NCBI GenBank assembly: GCA_001548435.1
Contig: AP017309.1
Location: 186,001-250,000, forward strand
Origin: Leptolyngbya sp. NIES-3755
Lineage (GTDB): Bacteria; Cyanobacteriota; Cyanobacteriia; Leptolyngbyales; Leptolyngbyaceae
Direction of reading: 5' to 3'
DNA length: 64,000 nt
In this document: positions 9,168 through 19,426 of the stretch, piece after piece
How the letters are laid out: the number at the start of each line of letters is the position of its first letter
Numbering within the stretch: the first letter of the stretch is position 1
Program-made: the position numbers and the translations under genes
The notes under the pieces: model-generated
The model's input: the letters and a program-made list of their open reading frames with translations, nothing else
What the model was told of the DNA's origin: nothing
Databases searched by the model: none

Positions 9168-9930
9168 TAAGACAAAGCCCTCCGTATGCTCTCACTTGTT
9201 CTTTGGGGCAGAGTCCATTAAACATAGTAGTATTTGGGATCTCCCCAGCATTAGCGATCGACGTTGAGACAAAAGCCTCCGCATTCTATCACCAGATTCA
9301 GAAGAAGGCAGTTCTATTTTGTCTCATACTTCATTCAAGATTCCTTCTGTAGCAGAGATTTGCAGGCATAAAAGGTAAGACAAGCTGCTCCGTATCGTCT
9401 CACTTTATTGGCGAAGTGAATGGATTCTCTGCTGTATAAGCTTGAGACAAGTTGCTCCGTATCCTCTCACTTGTTTTTTTCTAAAAAGTCTGGTCTACGG
9501 AAGCCTAACTTAAGACAAGTTGGCTCCGTATGTCATCACTGTAGAATGCTTATAAACTCACAAAACTCCGAGTACAAGGGAATTTGAGCGAAATTTGGGT
9601 TAAGACAACGTTGTTTAACGAGATAAATTTGATGAGACAAATCGCTCCGTATCCCGTCACCTTTAGTTCGCTGGAATCTGAAAATTTCAGGGTAATGCAG
9701 ATCGTTGAAATGAGTATGGGATAGCGGTTTGATGAATTTGCCATATTGACACGATCGGGACAACTCAGCCGCTCGCTTGTCTGAATTCGCTTTTGTCTCA
9801 CCTAAAGTTTTTGCTAAAAATTAACTCAAATGCAGATAAGACAAAGATTTTGCAATAAGACAAACTCTTCCGCATCAAGTTACTAGCTTCACCCGATCGC
9901 ATCACTAAATCCTCCGTATCGTATCACTTG
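9168..9930. repeat. Iteron array, candidate plasmid origin (oriV)
   Basis: About eight units resemble TRAGACAAGYTGCTCCGTAT, then about 3 variable bases and TCACTTG. Positions: 9168-9200, 9265-9293, 9376-9407, 9442-9474, 9511-9540, 9633-9663, a weak copy 9856-9885, and a 3' half 9906-9930. Extra GAGACAA or TTTGTCTCA halves occur at 9090, 9317, 9793, 9971 and 10002. Spacing is irregular (65-110 bp for most) with unique sequence between, so it is not CRISPR. The 9074-10120 interval holds no convincing gene. Iterons next to a rep gene are the mark of iteron-controlled origins. Confidence 0.8.
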
Positions 9931-10120
9931 TTGATTTAGAAAAGCTTGTCCTGTATAGCTTTGAGCGACTTGAGACAAGCTAATCAGTCTGATCCATCGC
10001 CTGAGACAAAAATTCAAAATCTGGCAAGATCATCGCGATCTAATTTAGTTAAAACTTCTGTACTCCTCAGACGGGAGGTGCAATATCGTTAACTCTATTT
10101 CAGTCAAACAATTCAGCTAC

Positions 10121-11950
10121 GTGAATGAGTGGGATGATCAATTTCTCGCTCTTTTTCCTCATCGATACGACTATATCAGGGCGAACCATCCTCGCCCTGA
10201 TACGAAAGTTGAGTGGCAAACCGAGACTCGCCACCCGCTTAGTGATCGCTTAATTCGTCAAGGTGGTTATCTCTACGGCGTTCGCTTCGGTGCGGAAACG
10301 CAGTATTGTCTGATTGATATTGACGCTGGAAGCCCTTATCACCCAAATCATGACCCGTTTGCTATCTCTCGCATCGTTGGAGCGTTGGAGCCGCTTGGAC
10401 TGGTCGAGTATATGATCTGCACATCAAGCTACAGTGGTGGACTACACCTTTATTTTCCGTTCTCAAAGGCGCAGAGCAGTTGGCAGTTGGCGATCGCGGT
10501 TGCCACCCTGCTCGAAAACTCTGGCTTCAAACTCGTTCCTGGACAGCTTGAAGCGTTTCCCAATCCGAAGCCTTACGTTGCAGATGGAACACCGAGTCTC
10601 TTCAACGCTCACCGTTTACCGCTACAAACCGGGTCCTATTTGCTCAACGACGAATTTCAACCGATCTGGAGTACCCAGCAAACATTTGTTCAGCAGTGGC
10701 AGTTTGCTCAGGGTCGCAATGACTTAGATACCAAAACGCTAAAGCAAATTCTCAAGCAGGCAAAGCGGCGACTGTATCAGGTCTCCGGTAAGGCAGAAAA
10801 ATTTATCAATGACCTAAATGCAGAAATTGAACTGGGTTGGACAGGGTACGGGCAAACTAACCGGCTGTTGGGACGCATTACGATGCGATCGTACATCTTT
10901 CATCATGTTCTATCTGGCGGGCAGCCATTAGCAGGAAATGCACTTGTTGAAGAAGTTGTCGAAACAGCGAGGTCACTTCCGGGTTATCAAGAATGGTGTC
11001 GCCATCAGCATGAGATCGAACATCGTGCAGCAGAATGGGCACGCTGCATCGAATCAAGCCATTATTTTCATTACGGAGATCGGAAAGGAAAATTTAAGGC
11101 AAAGTCTGAAGAATTAGAAAGCGCGATCGATCAGTCTCCCTCTTGGAATCAACAACAATCAGAGTCTGCACGCGATCGAATTAGAAGTGCGATCGCTGAT
11201 CTGCTAGAAAAAGGAACTCTTCCAAGTCAAGCGACTCAAAGGTTCAAGGTTTTACTTCAATACAAGATTGGAGGTGGATCTCTTTACCGTCATCGAGATC
11301 TTTGGCATCCTCAATTTCTCATGGATGATTCTCTAGGCTATTTGGAACAATTAGAGCTAGAAAATAGCCCTCAAAATTCTACAAGCTTATTACCTAGTGA
11401 TGGCGGTAATAATACTTCCAGCAATCATTCTAGCGATTCTATAGTTCAGAATTCTGACTCAACAGGCGGTAATTCACTGATTCATCAAGGTTTTTGCCCT
11501 GTTACCGCAGACAATCAGGATAAATCTATTTCGCAAGCCCTAATTCAGGCTCAAGCACAGCGAGAAGCTTGTGAGACAGCGATTCAACTTGCTGCTAACT
11601 GTCAAGCGCAGGACAATGTGCCAAGTCAGAAACAGATCGATCGAATGCAGCAATATTTGGATTCTGGCGACCCGATTCTGATAGCAGAAGCAACGGCTTG
11701 GGCGCGGTATAATCCAGGTGTTTTAGACCTGAATGGTGTCCGATCGTCGTTCGCATCTCCCGAAGCAATTTCCATTTACGATTGGTCTGATATTCTCGCC
11801 GCAATCTCAGTTCAAGTGCAGCGCCTTAACTGGTCACAGCAAGCTGTCTCTGAGCAGCTTCAGCGACGATTTAACAAGCCTCAGCAATCGCTGTTAACCG
11901 ATACCGAACTGATGGACTGGCTAGAGTGGTTGGAGCAGCAAAATCTCTAG
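10121..11950 (+). CDS. Primase-polymerase-like (AEP) plasmid replication protein
   Basis: 609 residues. The N-terminal region resembles archaeo-eukaryotic primase cores: YCLIDIDAGSPYHP gives the D66-x-D68 metal pair, and TSSYSGGLHLYFPF gives the sGG-x-H motif (S105 to H109). GTPSLFNAHRLPLQTGSYLL follows, as in cyanobacterial plasmid primase-like replicases. The region after about residue 340 is low in recognisable motifs and serine-rich near 420-450. The gene begins about 190 bp after the last iteron, supporting a role in plasmid replication. ATG at 10121 has no strong Shine-Dalgarno. Family assignment rests on motifs only. Confidence 0.7.
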   Translation: MNEWDDQFLALFPHRYDYIRANHPRPDTKVEWQTETRHPLSDRLIRQGGYLYGVRFGAETQYCLIDIDAGSPYHPNHDPFAISRIVGALEPLGLVEYMICTSSYSGGLHLYFPFSKAQSSWQLAIAVATLLENSGFKLVPGQLEAFPNPKPYVADGTPSLFNAHRLPLQTGSYLLNDEFQPIWSTQQTFVQQWQFAQGRNDLDTKTLKQILKQAKRRLYQVSGKAEKFINDLNAEIELGWTGYGQTNRLLGRITMRSYIFHHVLSGGQPLAGNALVEEVVETARSLPGYQEWCRHQHEIEHRAAEWARCIESSHYFHYGDRKGKFKAKSEELESAIDQSPSWNQQQSESARDRIRSAIADLLEKGTLPSQATQRFKVLLQYKIGGGSLYRHRDLWHPQFLMDDSLGYLEQLELENSPQNSTSLLPSDGGNNTSSNHSSDSIVQNSDSTGGNSLIHQGFCPVTADNQDKSISQALIQAQAQREACETAIQLAANCQAQDNVPSQKQIDRMQQYLDSGDPILIAEATAWARYNPGVLDLNGVRSSFASPEAISIYDWSDILAAISVQVQRLNWSQQAVSEQLQRRFNKPQQSLLTDTELMDWLEWLEQQNL

Positions 11951-12018
11951 GGATAACGAGATTCAGCGCTCAGAAATTTCATGGGATAATCAGCAAGACC
12001 TGCAAGCAAGTAACGGTG

Positions 12019-12654
12019 ATGTCGAAGTCAAAGGGGTTTGGTGTCTCATCTTCTGCTCATCGCGCTCCAAAGCAATCCCGCGCGACTAACGCACAGGAAT
12101 GGCGAGAGATGCCTGTGCTTGATTTAGAAACGCGCATAAAGCTCTGGCAAGCAGGATTACTCAGATTGTGCCTTCCTGATGGAATGCAACCACGATCGCT
12201 CACTCAAGAAGAAAAACGTTGGACCGATCGTGCAGCCGCAGCCGAATACATTTCGCCTGAGAACAAAGGACTTTCCGCCATTTTCTACACTTCACCGCCT
12301 CCAGAATTTCGTTTAGACTGCGCGGATTGGTATCTTTGCCCGAATGATTACTGGAATCGTCCGCCTGTCTCTCTCAGTACGATCGTTCAAACTTTTCCTG
12401 CTGATTTGTTTCAACTCGCACAAGGGAATCAACCTCCTGCCTTTTATCCAGAGCGCACACCTAACTACACGCAGGCACAAGAAGCTGTAATGCGATCGAT
12501 CTTTCGAGAAACGGTACGGCTCGGATGGTCATTGCCTGAGTACAAATGGTTTATTTTAGAACACCTTCGGAAGACTACGGCACAAGTAACACACGACGAA
12601 GCAGTTCAAGTGCTGACGCTATTGGGACAAATGGAGAGTGAGTCCGAAGATTGA
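12019..12654 (+). CDS. Hypothetical protein downstream of the primase-like gene
   Basis: 211 residues from ATG 12019 (MSKSKGFGVSSSAHRAPKQS). The open frame reaches back to 11926 inside the end of the primase-like gene, but the N-terminal style changes at 12019. Contains FRLDCADWYLCPNDYWNRPP and a C-terminal helical part (AVMRSIFRETVRLGWSLPEYKW). No domain recognised. It is co-directional with and 68 bp after the primase-like gene, so probably co-transcribed and plasmid-specific. Confidence 0.6.
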   Translation: MSKSKGFGVSSSAHRAPKQSRATNAQEWREMPVLDLETRIKLWQAGLLRLCLPDGMQPRSLTQEEKRWTDRAAAAEYISPENKGLSAIFYTSPPPEFRLDCADWYLCPNDYWNRPPVSLSTIVQTFPADLFQLAQGNQPPAFYPERTPNYTQAQEAVMRSIFRETVRLGWSLPEYKWFILEHLRKTTAQVTHDEAVQVLTLLGQMESESED

Positions 12655-12664
12655 GTCTTTTTGC

Positions 12665-12698
12665 TTTCTTGTCGCTTCGTTTGTTAACCGACAAGAAA
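12665..12698. promoter_or_regulatory. Inverted repeat TTTCTTGTCG/CGACAAGAAA before hsdR
   Basis: Perfect 10-bp arms at 12665-12674 and 12689-12698 with a 14-nt spacer, in the 218-bp gap before hsdR. A near copy (arms TTCTTGTC/GACAAGAA) lies at 18618-18648 after hsdS. Likely an operator pair for the restriction-modification island, or end markers. It could also act as a terminator for the preceding gene, but the second copy argues for protein binding. Confidence 0.7.
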
Positions 12699-12872
12699 AA
12701 TAGGAGCTGGTGCAAGTTCAAGCATCGTTGATCGCCTTTCCCTACGAATTGGCAAGAGGAATCTCCTATTTGAGGTGTAAAACGATACCTTTACGTCTGC
12801 CGTAGACCATAATGGGTGCAAGGGAAAATTCTGATTTGGCGGCACTGAAGCATAGAGGAACAAAGCACGATT

Positions 12873-15259
12873 ATGCTGAACGAGGCGGACACTTGCCGAA
12901 AGTACGTTCTTCCCAAACTCAAAGCCTGGGAAGAATGCCCTGACCATCCTCACCTATTTACGGAGCAGTACCCAATCGATGCGGGTCGAATTCTGACGAA
13001 TGGAGGACGGACACGACGGAGACGCAAAAAGTTCGCGGATTATTTGCTTTGCTACACTCGTGATTTTCCGTTGGCAGTGGTTGAAGCGAAACGCAAACAT
13101 AAATCGCCCCAGGATGGCTTGGAGCAAGCCAAGAATTATGCAGAACTGTTAGGTCTGAAATTTGCTTATTCGACCAATGGAGCGGGGATCGTTAGTTTGA
13201 CTACACGACGGGATTGATCACGCGGATGGATTCGTTCCCCAGTCCGCAAGAACTTTGGGCGCGATGGAGAAAGTCTGAGGGGTTGAGCGATGAGATTGCT
13301 GACAACTTACTTACGCCTTTTGATTTAACAGGTGGTAAGATTCCTCGCTATTATCAGCGCATTGCGATTAATCGAACCGTCCAAGCCATTCTTCAGGGAC
13401 AAACTCGATCACTGTTGACGATGGCAACCGGAACTGGGAAAACGACCGTCGCCTTCCAGATTTGTCAGAAGCTCTGGACGATGGGCTGGAATACGGCTGG
13501 AGAACACCGCAAACCTAAAGTCCTGTTTTTGGCAGACCGTAATATTTTGGTTGATGATCCAATGCTGAAGGATTTTTCAACCTTTGATGAGGACGTTCTA
13601 CATAAGATTCAGGGCGAAGTAGTCAAGAGCCGCGAAATTTACTTTGCGATTTACCAAGCGATCGCAAAAGATAAAAATCGCCCCGGATTGTATCGCCAAT
13701 ACAGCCCTGGCTTTTTTGACCTAATCGTCGTGGATGAATGCCACCGAGGAAGCGCACGAGATGAAAGCAACTGGCGTGAGATTCTAGAGTATTTCCAGCC
13801 AGCCTATCAACTTGGACTGACTGCCACTCCGTTAAGGGACGACAACGTTAATACTTATCGGTATTTCAAACAACCGCTCTACACTTACTCGCTCAAGGAT
13901 GGCATTAATGATGGTTTTCTAGCGCCGTATAAAGTGCATCGCGTGACGACCACTTATGACGCATTGGGATGGCGACCTAGCCCGGATGATCTCGATCGCT
14001 ACGGTCGCACAATTCCTGATGAGGAGTACCAGACCGGAGATTTTGATCGAGCGGTGGCACTCAAAGCCAGAACAACAGCGATCGCACGTCACATTACCAA
14101 TTTTCTGAAGAAGAGCGATCGCTTTGCCAAAACGATCGTGTTCTGTGTGGATGAAGAACACGTTTTAGAAATGGTAGAAGCGCTGAATAACCTCAACAGC
14201 GATTTGGTACAGCAGTATCCGGACTATGTTTGCCGAGTGACATCGGCGGCTGGAGATGTAGGGAAAGAGCAGCTTTATAAGTTCAAGGACGTTTTGACGC
14301 GATCGCCCGTGATTGCGGTGACTTCTAAGCTGTTAAGTACCGGGGTTGACATTCCCACCTGCAAGAATGTGATTTTGGTGCGGGTTGTGAAATCGATGAC
14401 GGATTTTAAACAGATTATCGGGCGTGGGACGCGCGTTTATGAGGACGATGGAAAGCTTTCGTTCACAATTTTGGATTACACGACGAGTACGCGATTGTTC
14501 GCCGATCCAGCGTTTGATGATGACCCGACTCGAATCGAGATTGAAGCGATCGATGATGAAGGCGAAACGGTTGACGGAAGTGAGGAAGTCATTGAGCCGG
14601 AGCAACCGGAGATCGAAGAGAGGGATTTTGAGGACGATGCCCCCACTGGTTTTACAGGCATTCCAGAAGATGATGACCTGCTGCCCCGCAAATATTACTT
14701 TGATGGGGGACAGTGTGAAGTGATCGGGGAGATTGTTTATGAGCTTGATCCAAATGGCAATCAACTGCGGACATTCAAGCTGATCGATTACACCGGGGAG
14801 CAGGTTCGGACGCTTTATCGATCGACATTGGAGATCCAGCAGCGTTGGGCGAATTCTGAGCAGCGATCGGAGATTGTGCAGCAGCTTGGCGATCGTGGCA
14901 TTGATTTTGAGGATCTCAAAGCGGTGACAAATCAGCCGGACGCAGACCCGTTTGATTTGCTGTGTCATATTGCGTTTGATGCGCCCATTATGACTTACAA
15001 GCAACGGGCGGAACGATTACGCCGTCAGCGGAAAGACTTTTTTGAGCAGTATGGCAACGATGCGCGAGAAATCCTGGAAATTCTGGTAGAGAGTTATGCT
15101 CAGGGCGGAATCGAGCAGCTTGCGCTTCCGGCTGCCCTTAAGGTAAAAGCAGTAGAGGAGAAATATGGTAACGTTCGTGAGGTTGCCGAATGCTTTGGCG
15201 GAATTGATCAACTCAAGCAGGCGGTAGACCAGTTACAAATTCTCTTGTACACCGCATAG
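12873..15259 (+). pseudogene. hsdR: hsdR, type I restriction subunit, split by one frameshift
   Basis: The first 107 or so codons (12873 to about 13190) give the N-terminal nuclease part: DYLLCYTRDFPLAVVEAKRK with catalytic D and E-x-K, then QAKNYAELLGLKFAYSTNGA. At about 13193 one base appears lost: adding it restores GIVEFDYTTGLITRMDSFPS in one frame through to 15259. The rest is the helicase motor (TMATGTGKTTVAFQIC Walker A, VVDECHRG motif II, TKLLSTGVDIPTCKN, QIIGRGTRVYED) and a C-terminal HsdM-contact region. As read, the nuclease and motor are separate ORFs overlapping by 4 bp (13214-13217), so ATP-dependent DNA cleavage is probably lost unless recoding occurs. A sequencing error is possible. 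Confidence 0.85.
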
Positions 15260-15267
15260 GTTGATTC

Positions 15268-17084
15268 ATGGCAAAGCGCACGACGAGCAATAACAGTAAG
15301 CCTCAAACGACCGCTCAACGTTTGGGGAGCGTGATTAAGTCAGCGCGGGACATCATGCGGAAGGATAAAGGGCTGAACGGGGAATTAGACCGTTTGCCGC
15401 AGTTGACGTGGATTCTGTTTCTCAAACTGCTTGATGATGTCGAGAAGATTCGTGAGGAAGAGGCGTTTTTGGCGGGAACGATCGACAAATACAAACCGAC
15501 GATCGAATCGCCTTATCGCTGGCGGGATTGGGCGGCGAATGATGAAGGCATCAGTGGGGAGGAATTGCAGCGGTTTATTAGTAGCGATGAAGTGACGCTC
15601 CGCGATGGGACGAAGTGCGCTGGATTGTTTCCTTATTTGCGAAGCCTTCAGAGTAAGACGGGACGCGATCGCCAAGATGTGATTCGGGAAGTGTTTAAGG
15701 GCATTAGCAACCGCATGGAAAGCGGGGCACTGCTGCGGGATGTGGTCAATAAAGTGAATGAGATTCACTTTGATAAGTCTGAGGAAGTGAATATTCTCAG
15801 CGATTTTTATGAGTCGATGCTGAAGGAGATGCGGGACGCGGCGGGGGATTCTGGGGAGTTTTATACGCCGCGTGCAGTGGTCGCGTTTATGGTGAAAGCG
15901 ATCGCGCCGCAAGTGGGCGAAACGATTCATGATCCGGCTTGTGGAACGGCTGGTTTTTTGGTTGCGGCTTACAAATATCTCAGAGAGAAGTGTCAGCCGA
16001 AAGACTGGAAAATTTTGCAGTCGAGTTTGTCTGGAATCGAGGCGAAATCATGCCGTATATGCTGGCTCAGATGAATTTGCTGCTGAACGGGGTGGAATAT
16101 CCAGATGTTGAGCGGAAGAACTCGCTATCGAATCCGATTAATCAGATTGGGGTGAAAGATCAAGTCGATATTGTTTTAGCAAATCCGCCATTCGGGGGCG
16201 AGGAAGAAGCGAAGATCAAGGATAATTTTGACCCGAAGATGCAAACCTCAGAGACGGCATTGCTGTTTCTTCAGTTGATTATGCGCTTGCTCAAGTCACA
16301 GCCAAAACCGGGACGAGCCGGAATTGTTGTTCCGAATGGGACGCTGTTTGGCGATGGGGTTGCTGCCAAGATCAAAGAGAAATTGCTGACGGAATATAAC
16401 TTGCATACGATTGTGCGGTTGCCGAATGGGGTGTTTGCGCCTTACACTTCGATTCCTACGAATTTGCTGTTTTTCGATGCGTCGGGGGCAACGGAAGAGA
16501 TTTGGTATTACGAAGTGCCGTTACCAGAGGGGCGCAAGAGTTTTAGTAAAACGAAGCCGATGCAGGAAAGCGATTTCGATGGCTGCTTTGCATGGTGGAA
16601 CGATCGAACAGAGAATGAGCAGGCTTGGAAGTATCATTTTGGAGAAGCGTATCGTAAAGCGAAATCGGAAGCGCAACCGCACTGGGATGCAGCGAGAAAA
16701 GCAGAAGCGAATGCAAATCGGAACGCTAAGAGAATGAAAGAATTAGAAACAGAAATTCAAAATATCAATTCTTCCTTGCTCGATTTTGCACCGGATCAGC
16801 AACAAGCCCAAATCAAACAGCGAATTCAAGAACTAAAAGACGAACAGAAACAGGTTCAGGCAGAAGAGCGACAACAACGAGAAATCGCTAGACAAGAACA
16901 AGCAAGAGGAGATTCGCTCTACTGGTACATTTACAATTTGGATCAGAAAAATCCTAATGCTCAGAACGATTTTGAGCATTTGCCGCCAGAACAGTTAGTT
17001 GCTGATATCTGGAGCAAAGAGCAGCGAATTTTAGAGATTTTGGGAGAGATCAAAGATGTGCTTCAAGCAAGAGTACCAAGCTAA
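15268..17084 (+). pseudogene. hsdM: hsdM, type I N6-adenine methyltransferase, split by one frameshift
   Basis: 15268-16050 gives the HsdM N-terminal helical domain (NGELDRLPQLTWILFLKLLD), SGEFYTPRAVVAFMV and the SAM motif HDPACGTAGFLVAAY. At 16047-16051 the frame changes (GIEAKS to MPYMLAQMNLLLNGVEYP), then continues to 17084 with motif IV IVLANPPFGG and the C-terminal coiled region (KELETEIQNINSSL, QELKDEQKQVQAEERQQ). Breaking between motif I and motif IV destroys the catalytic domain. The gene sits 8 bp after hsdR and 33 bp before hsdS, in one operon. Confidence 0.87.
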
Positions 17085-17117
17085 ACGAACAGTATTTACT
17101 CTCGATGAATTGGTGAT

Positions 17118-18482
17118 ATGAAACATTTGAACGCAGCAGAGGAAAGATTTCTTAAGAACGCAGTGATTTTAGCAGCGCAAGCTTCTGTTTTCAGGTCACT
17201 ATCGGCTCGTTATGGGCTTGGAGCTAAGTTAGTTAAACAATGTACAAAAATTGGTAGTGGATCAACTCCGAGAGGGGGAAAGTCAGTTTACGTATCTGAT
17301 GGCATTCCATTTGTTAGAAGCCTTAACGTTCGCCATTATGAGTTTCAGGAGGAGAATTTGGTCAAAATTCCTCATGAAGTAGGTGAATCCATGCCAAACA
17401 CCCGTGTACTTGCTGGTGATGTATTCTTAAATATTACTGGAGCTTCTATTGGTCGTTCTTGTGTTGCTCCAGAAAAAATATGTCCTGCGAATGTTAATCA
17501 GCACGTTACTATTCTCCGTCCGATTCCAGAAATTTTAGACTCACGATTTCTGATGTATTGGCTCAACGATAGCAACACTCAAGAGGAGATTGACACGATC
17601 CAGAGAGGCGCAACTCGACAAGCGCTTACTAAAAAACAAATTGAGAATTTTAGACTTCCTGCGGTTCCACTTGAAGAACAAAAGCAGGTTATACGATTTC
17701 TTGAAGCAGTAAGACTTAAGCAAGATTTTACTGATATCGAGCTTCCACAACATCTAAAGCAGATTCCCTCTACTGTAGTTCTAATTAGAGATTTGGCATC
17801 TAAGGTGGAGGAGGCGCGGGGGTTGCGATCGGAAACTGTCAGGGAAGCTAGAGCTTTACTAATTTCTGGTCGAGCAAAAGTTTTTAAAAAGGCTGCTAAA
17901 CAGAAAACTGTGCATTTTAGCGATTTAGCAAATCTTGAAAGAGGGAAGTTCTCTCATCGACCAAGAAACGATTCTCGATTCTTTGGTGGAGATCATCCCT
18001 GGATTCAAATTGCTGAGATAGAAGCTTCGGGAAAACATATTCGCCATTGGTCTCAAACTCTAAATGATGAGGGACTTGCTATTAGCCGCAAATTCCCAAA
18101 AGGCACATTATTGATTAGCATCGCTGCGACTATTAGAGCAGTAGGAATCTTAGATTTCGATTGCTGTGTTCCTGATAGCATTGTCGCTGTTATACCCAAG
18201 CCAGAAATTAATAGTGAATATATTTACCATTACCTTTGCTATCTTCGTACTAACCTTGAGAACATTGCTCCACAAAACGCCCAAAAGAACATCAACCTAA
18301 AAATTCTTGAACCACTACCTATTCCTAATTTGTCATTTTCTGAGCAGGGTCAGATTGTTACTTATCTCGATACTCTCCAGGAGAAAGTAGACGAACTTGA
18401 ACAACTGCAATTTGAGACAGAAGACGAACTTAACGCTTTATTGCCTTCCATCCTGAGCAAAGCCTTTAAAGGAGAGTTGTAG
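17118..18482 (+). CDS. hsdS: HsdS, type I specificity subunit
   Basis: 454 residues, open. Two target-recognition halves: the first, about 40-205 (GSGSTPRGGKSVYVSDGIPF, FLNITGASIGRSCVAP, LTKKQIENFRLPAVPLEEQK); the second, about 265-440 (FSDLANLERGKFSHRPRND, GTLLISIAATIRAVGILD, ILEPLPIPNLSFSEQGQIV). They are separated by the conserved helix ASKVEEARGLRSETVREAR and closed by a C-terminal helix ending LPSILSKAFKGEL. It would set the bipartite DNA target of the HsdMS methylase. It remains intact although its partners are frameshifted. Confidence 0.92.
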   Translation: MKHLNAAEERFLKNAVILAAQASVFRSLSARYGLGAKLVKQCTKIGSGSTPRGGKSVYVSDGIPFVRSLNVRHYEFQEENLVKIPHEVGESMPNTRVLAGDVFLNITGASIGRSCVAPEKICPANVNQHVTILRPIPEILDSRFLMYWLNDSNTQEEIDTIQRGATRQALTKKQIENFRLPAVPLEEQKQVIRFLEAVRLKQDFTDIELPQHLKQIPSTVVLIRDLASKVEEARGLRSETVREARALLISGRAKVFKKAAKQKTVHFSDLANLERGKFSHRPRNDSRFFGGDHPWIQIAEIEASGKHIRHWSQTLNDEGLAISRKFPKGTLLISIAATIRAVGILDFDCCVPDSIVAVIPKPEINSEYIYHYLCYLRTNLENIAPQNAQKNINLKILEPLPIPNLSFSEQGQIVTYLDTLQEKVDELEQLQFETEDELNALLPSILSKAFKGEL

Positions 18483-18617
18483 ATTGCCTTATTGGGTTTT
18501 TCTCCTTCTGCAATTGCTTTGATATGCTTTTCAGCGATCGCTCATTTAGCGCAGCTTTACAGATTGTATTTTTTCCTGTTGGTAAAAAGTTCGATCGACA
18601 AGCAGTTTCGCCTGTAT

Positions 18618-18648
18618 TCTTGTCTGTGCAAATTTCAACCGACAAGAA
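18618..18648. promoter_or_regulatory. Inverted repeat TTCTTGTC/GACAAGAA after hsdS
   Basis: Arms 18618-18625 and 18641-18648 with a 15-nt spacer; an extra half-site CGACAAG lies near 18595. The right arm ends 3 bp before the GTG start at 18652, reading GACAAGAAACA-GTG, so it overlaps the ribosome-binding region exactly as TGTACATAAGAAACG-ATG does at 1544. It is a near copy of the 12665-12698 site. Confidence 0.72.
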
Positions 18649-18651
18649 ACA

Positions 18652-18990
18652 GTGAGTGAGCATCTATTTGCCGAACGGGAACGCCTTCTGACCCTCATCG
18701 CAGAGATCAGAAACTCCGGCGCTGTCGCTCCCGCAAACGTCTGGATTAGTCCTAACTTCCAGAACAAAGGCGGCAAAATCTATGAATACTACAAACTCAC
18801 CAGCGAAAACCCTGAAGTGAAGCATCAAAGCTTAGGCAAGATCGGCAGTGAGAAATATCGAGATTGGCTTGCTAGAATTCAACGACGTGACGCGATTGTA
18901 GAACTCGAACAACAACTTTCGATGCTGCAAGCTTTAATCGATCGACAACAAACAAAGATTCTCGAACTCCCCGATGAAGAATCTAGTTAA
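18652..18990 (+). CDS. Small Tyr-rich protein closing the type I RM island
   Basis: 112 residues from GTG 18652. Core WISPNFQNKGGKIYEYYKLT then VKHQSLGKIGSEKYRDWLAR, followed by a coiled C-terminal helix (VELEQQLSMLQALIDRQQTK). The Y-x-Y-Y then K...LGK pattern resembles the YWYAYW...YVGK part of the 114-residue protein at 1200-1544, and both genes start right on their local palindrome. I do not recognise a named family with certainty. Candidate DNA-binding regulator of the flanking inverted repeats, by position only. Confidence 0.6.
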   Translation: MSEHLFAERERLLTLIAEIRNSGAVAPANVWISPNFQNKGGKIYEYYKLTSENPEVKHQSLGKIGSEKYRDWLARIQRRDAIVELEQQLSMLQALIDRQQTKILELPDEESS

Positions 18991-19009
18991 TACTGCCTCG
19001 ATTGAAGAA

Positions 19010-19426
19010 TTAGGACAGCGATCGAATCTGTTCAAGTCCTCTGAGCTTGGCATCAAACGTAACCGTCTCAGTACATTCCTGCTGCTGATTTAACTCAACG
19101 ATAAGATAGTCAGAAAAATCAGCGTTCCCTTGTTTCATCTGCAAAACCGCTCTTTGTACAGCAAGTTTATCTTCAAAAATAAAAGTACTGACTCTGAGCA
19201 ACCTTTCTAGCGTATCAATCAAATCACTGCGACTGACCTTGTAACGCGATCGTAATACCCAGATCAATTCGCAAAGGACAATATTGTTGATAAAGCAAGT
19301 TTCGCCTGCCTCTGTAGCCTCGCTGATTAGATCATTTACAATCCGCCACTGTTCCTCATCGTCCCGTGTCAAATAGCGTACCAACACATTTGTATCTAGC
19401 CCGATCAAACCGACTCTCCTGCACAT
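19010..19426 (-). CDS. PIN-domain toxin (VapC-like)
   Basis: 138 residues; GLIGLDTNVLVRYLTRDDEEQ at the N-terminus gives the first PIN acidic residue (D11). INNIVLCELIWVLRSRYKV supplies the conserved E, and GNADFSDYLIVELNQQ with VTFDAKLRGLEQ supply the remaining acidic positions. PIN toxins are Mg-dependent ribonucleases, commonly cutting tRNA or rRNA. The frame overlaps the upstream antitoxin by 22 bp; a start nearer LIGLDTN is possible. The pair forms a typical VapBC-type module stabilising plasmids. Confidence 0.88.
   Translation of the reverse strand: MCRRVGLIGLDTNVLVRYLTRDDEEQWRIVNDLISEATEAGETCFINNIVLCELIWVLRSRYKVSRSDLIDTLERLLRVSTFIFEDKLAVQRAVLQMKQGNADFSDYLIVELNQQQECTETVTFDAKLRGLEQIRSLS

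Noticed and set aside
9101-9352. Plus-strand 83-codon ORF in the iteron region
   Set aside because: It runs through two iterons and has no protein-like pattern.
9168-9930. Repeated 30-bp units considered as a CRISPR array
   Set aside because: Spacing is irregular, units diverge, and no cas gene is near; the units fit iterons beside replication genes.
14333-15004. 223-codon minus-strand ORF inside hsdR
   Set aside because: Antisense to a well-recognised helicase; composition is that of a complementary-strand shadow.
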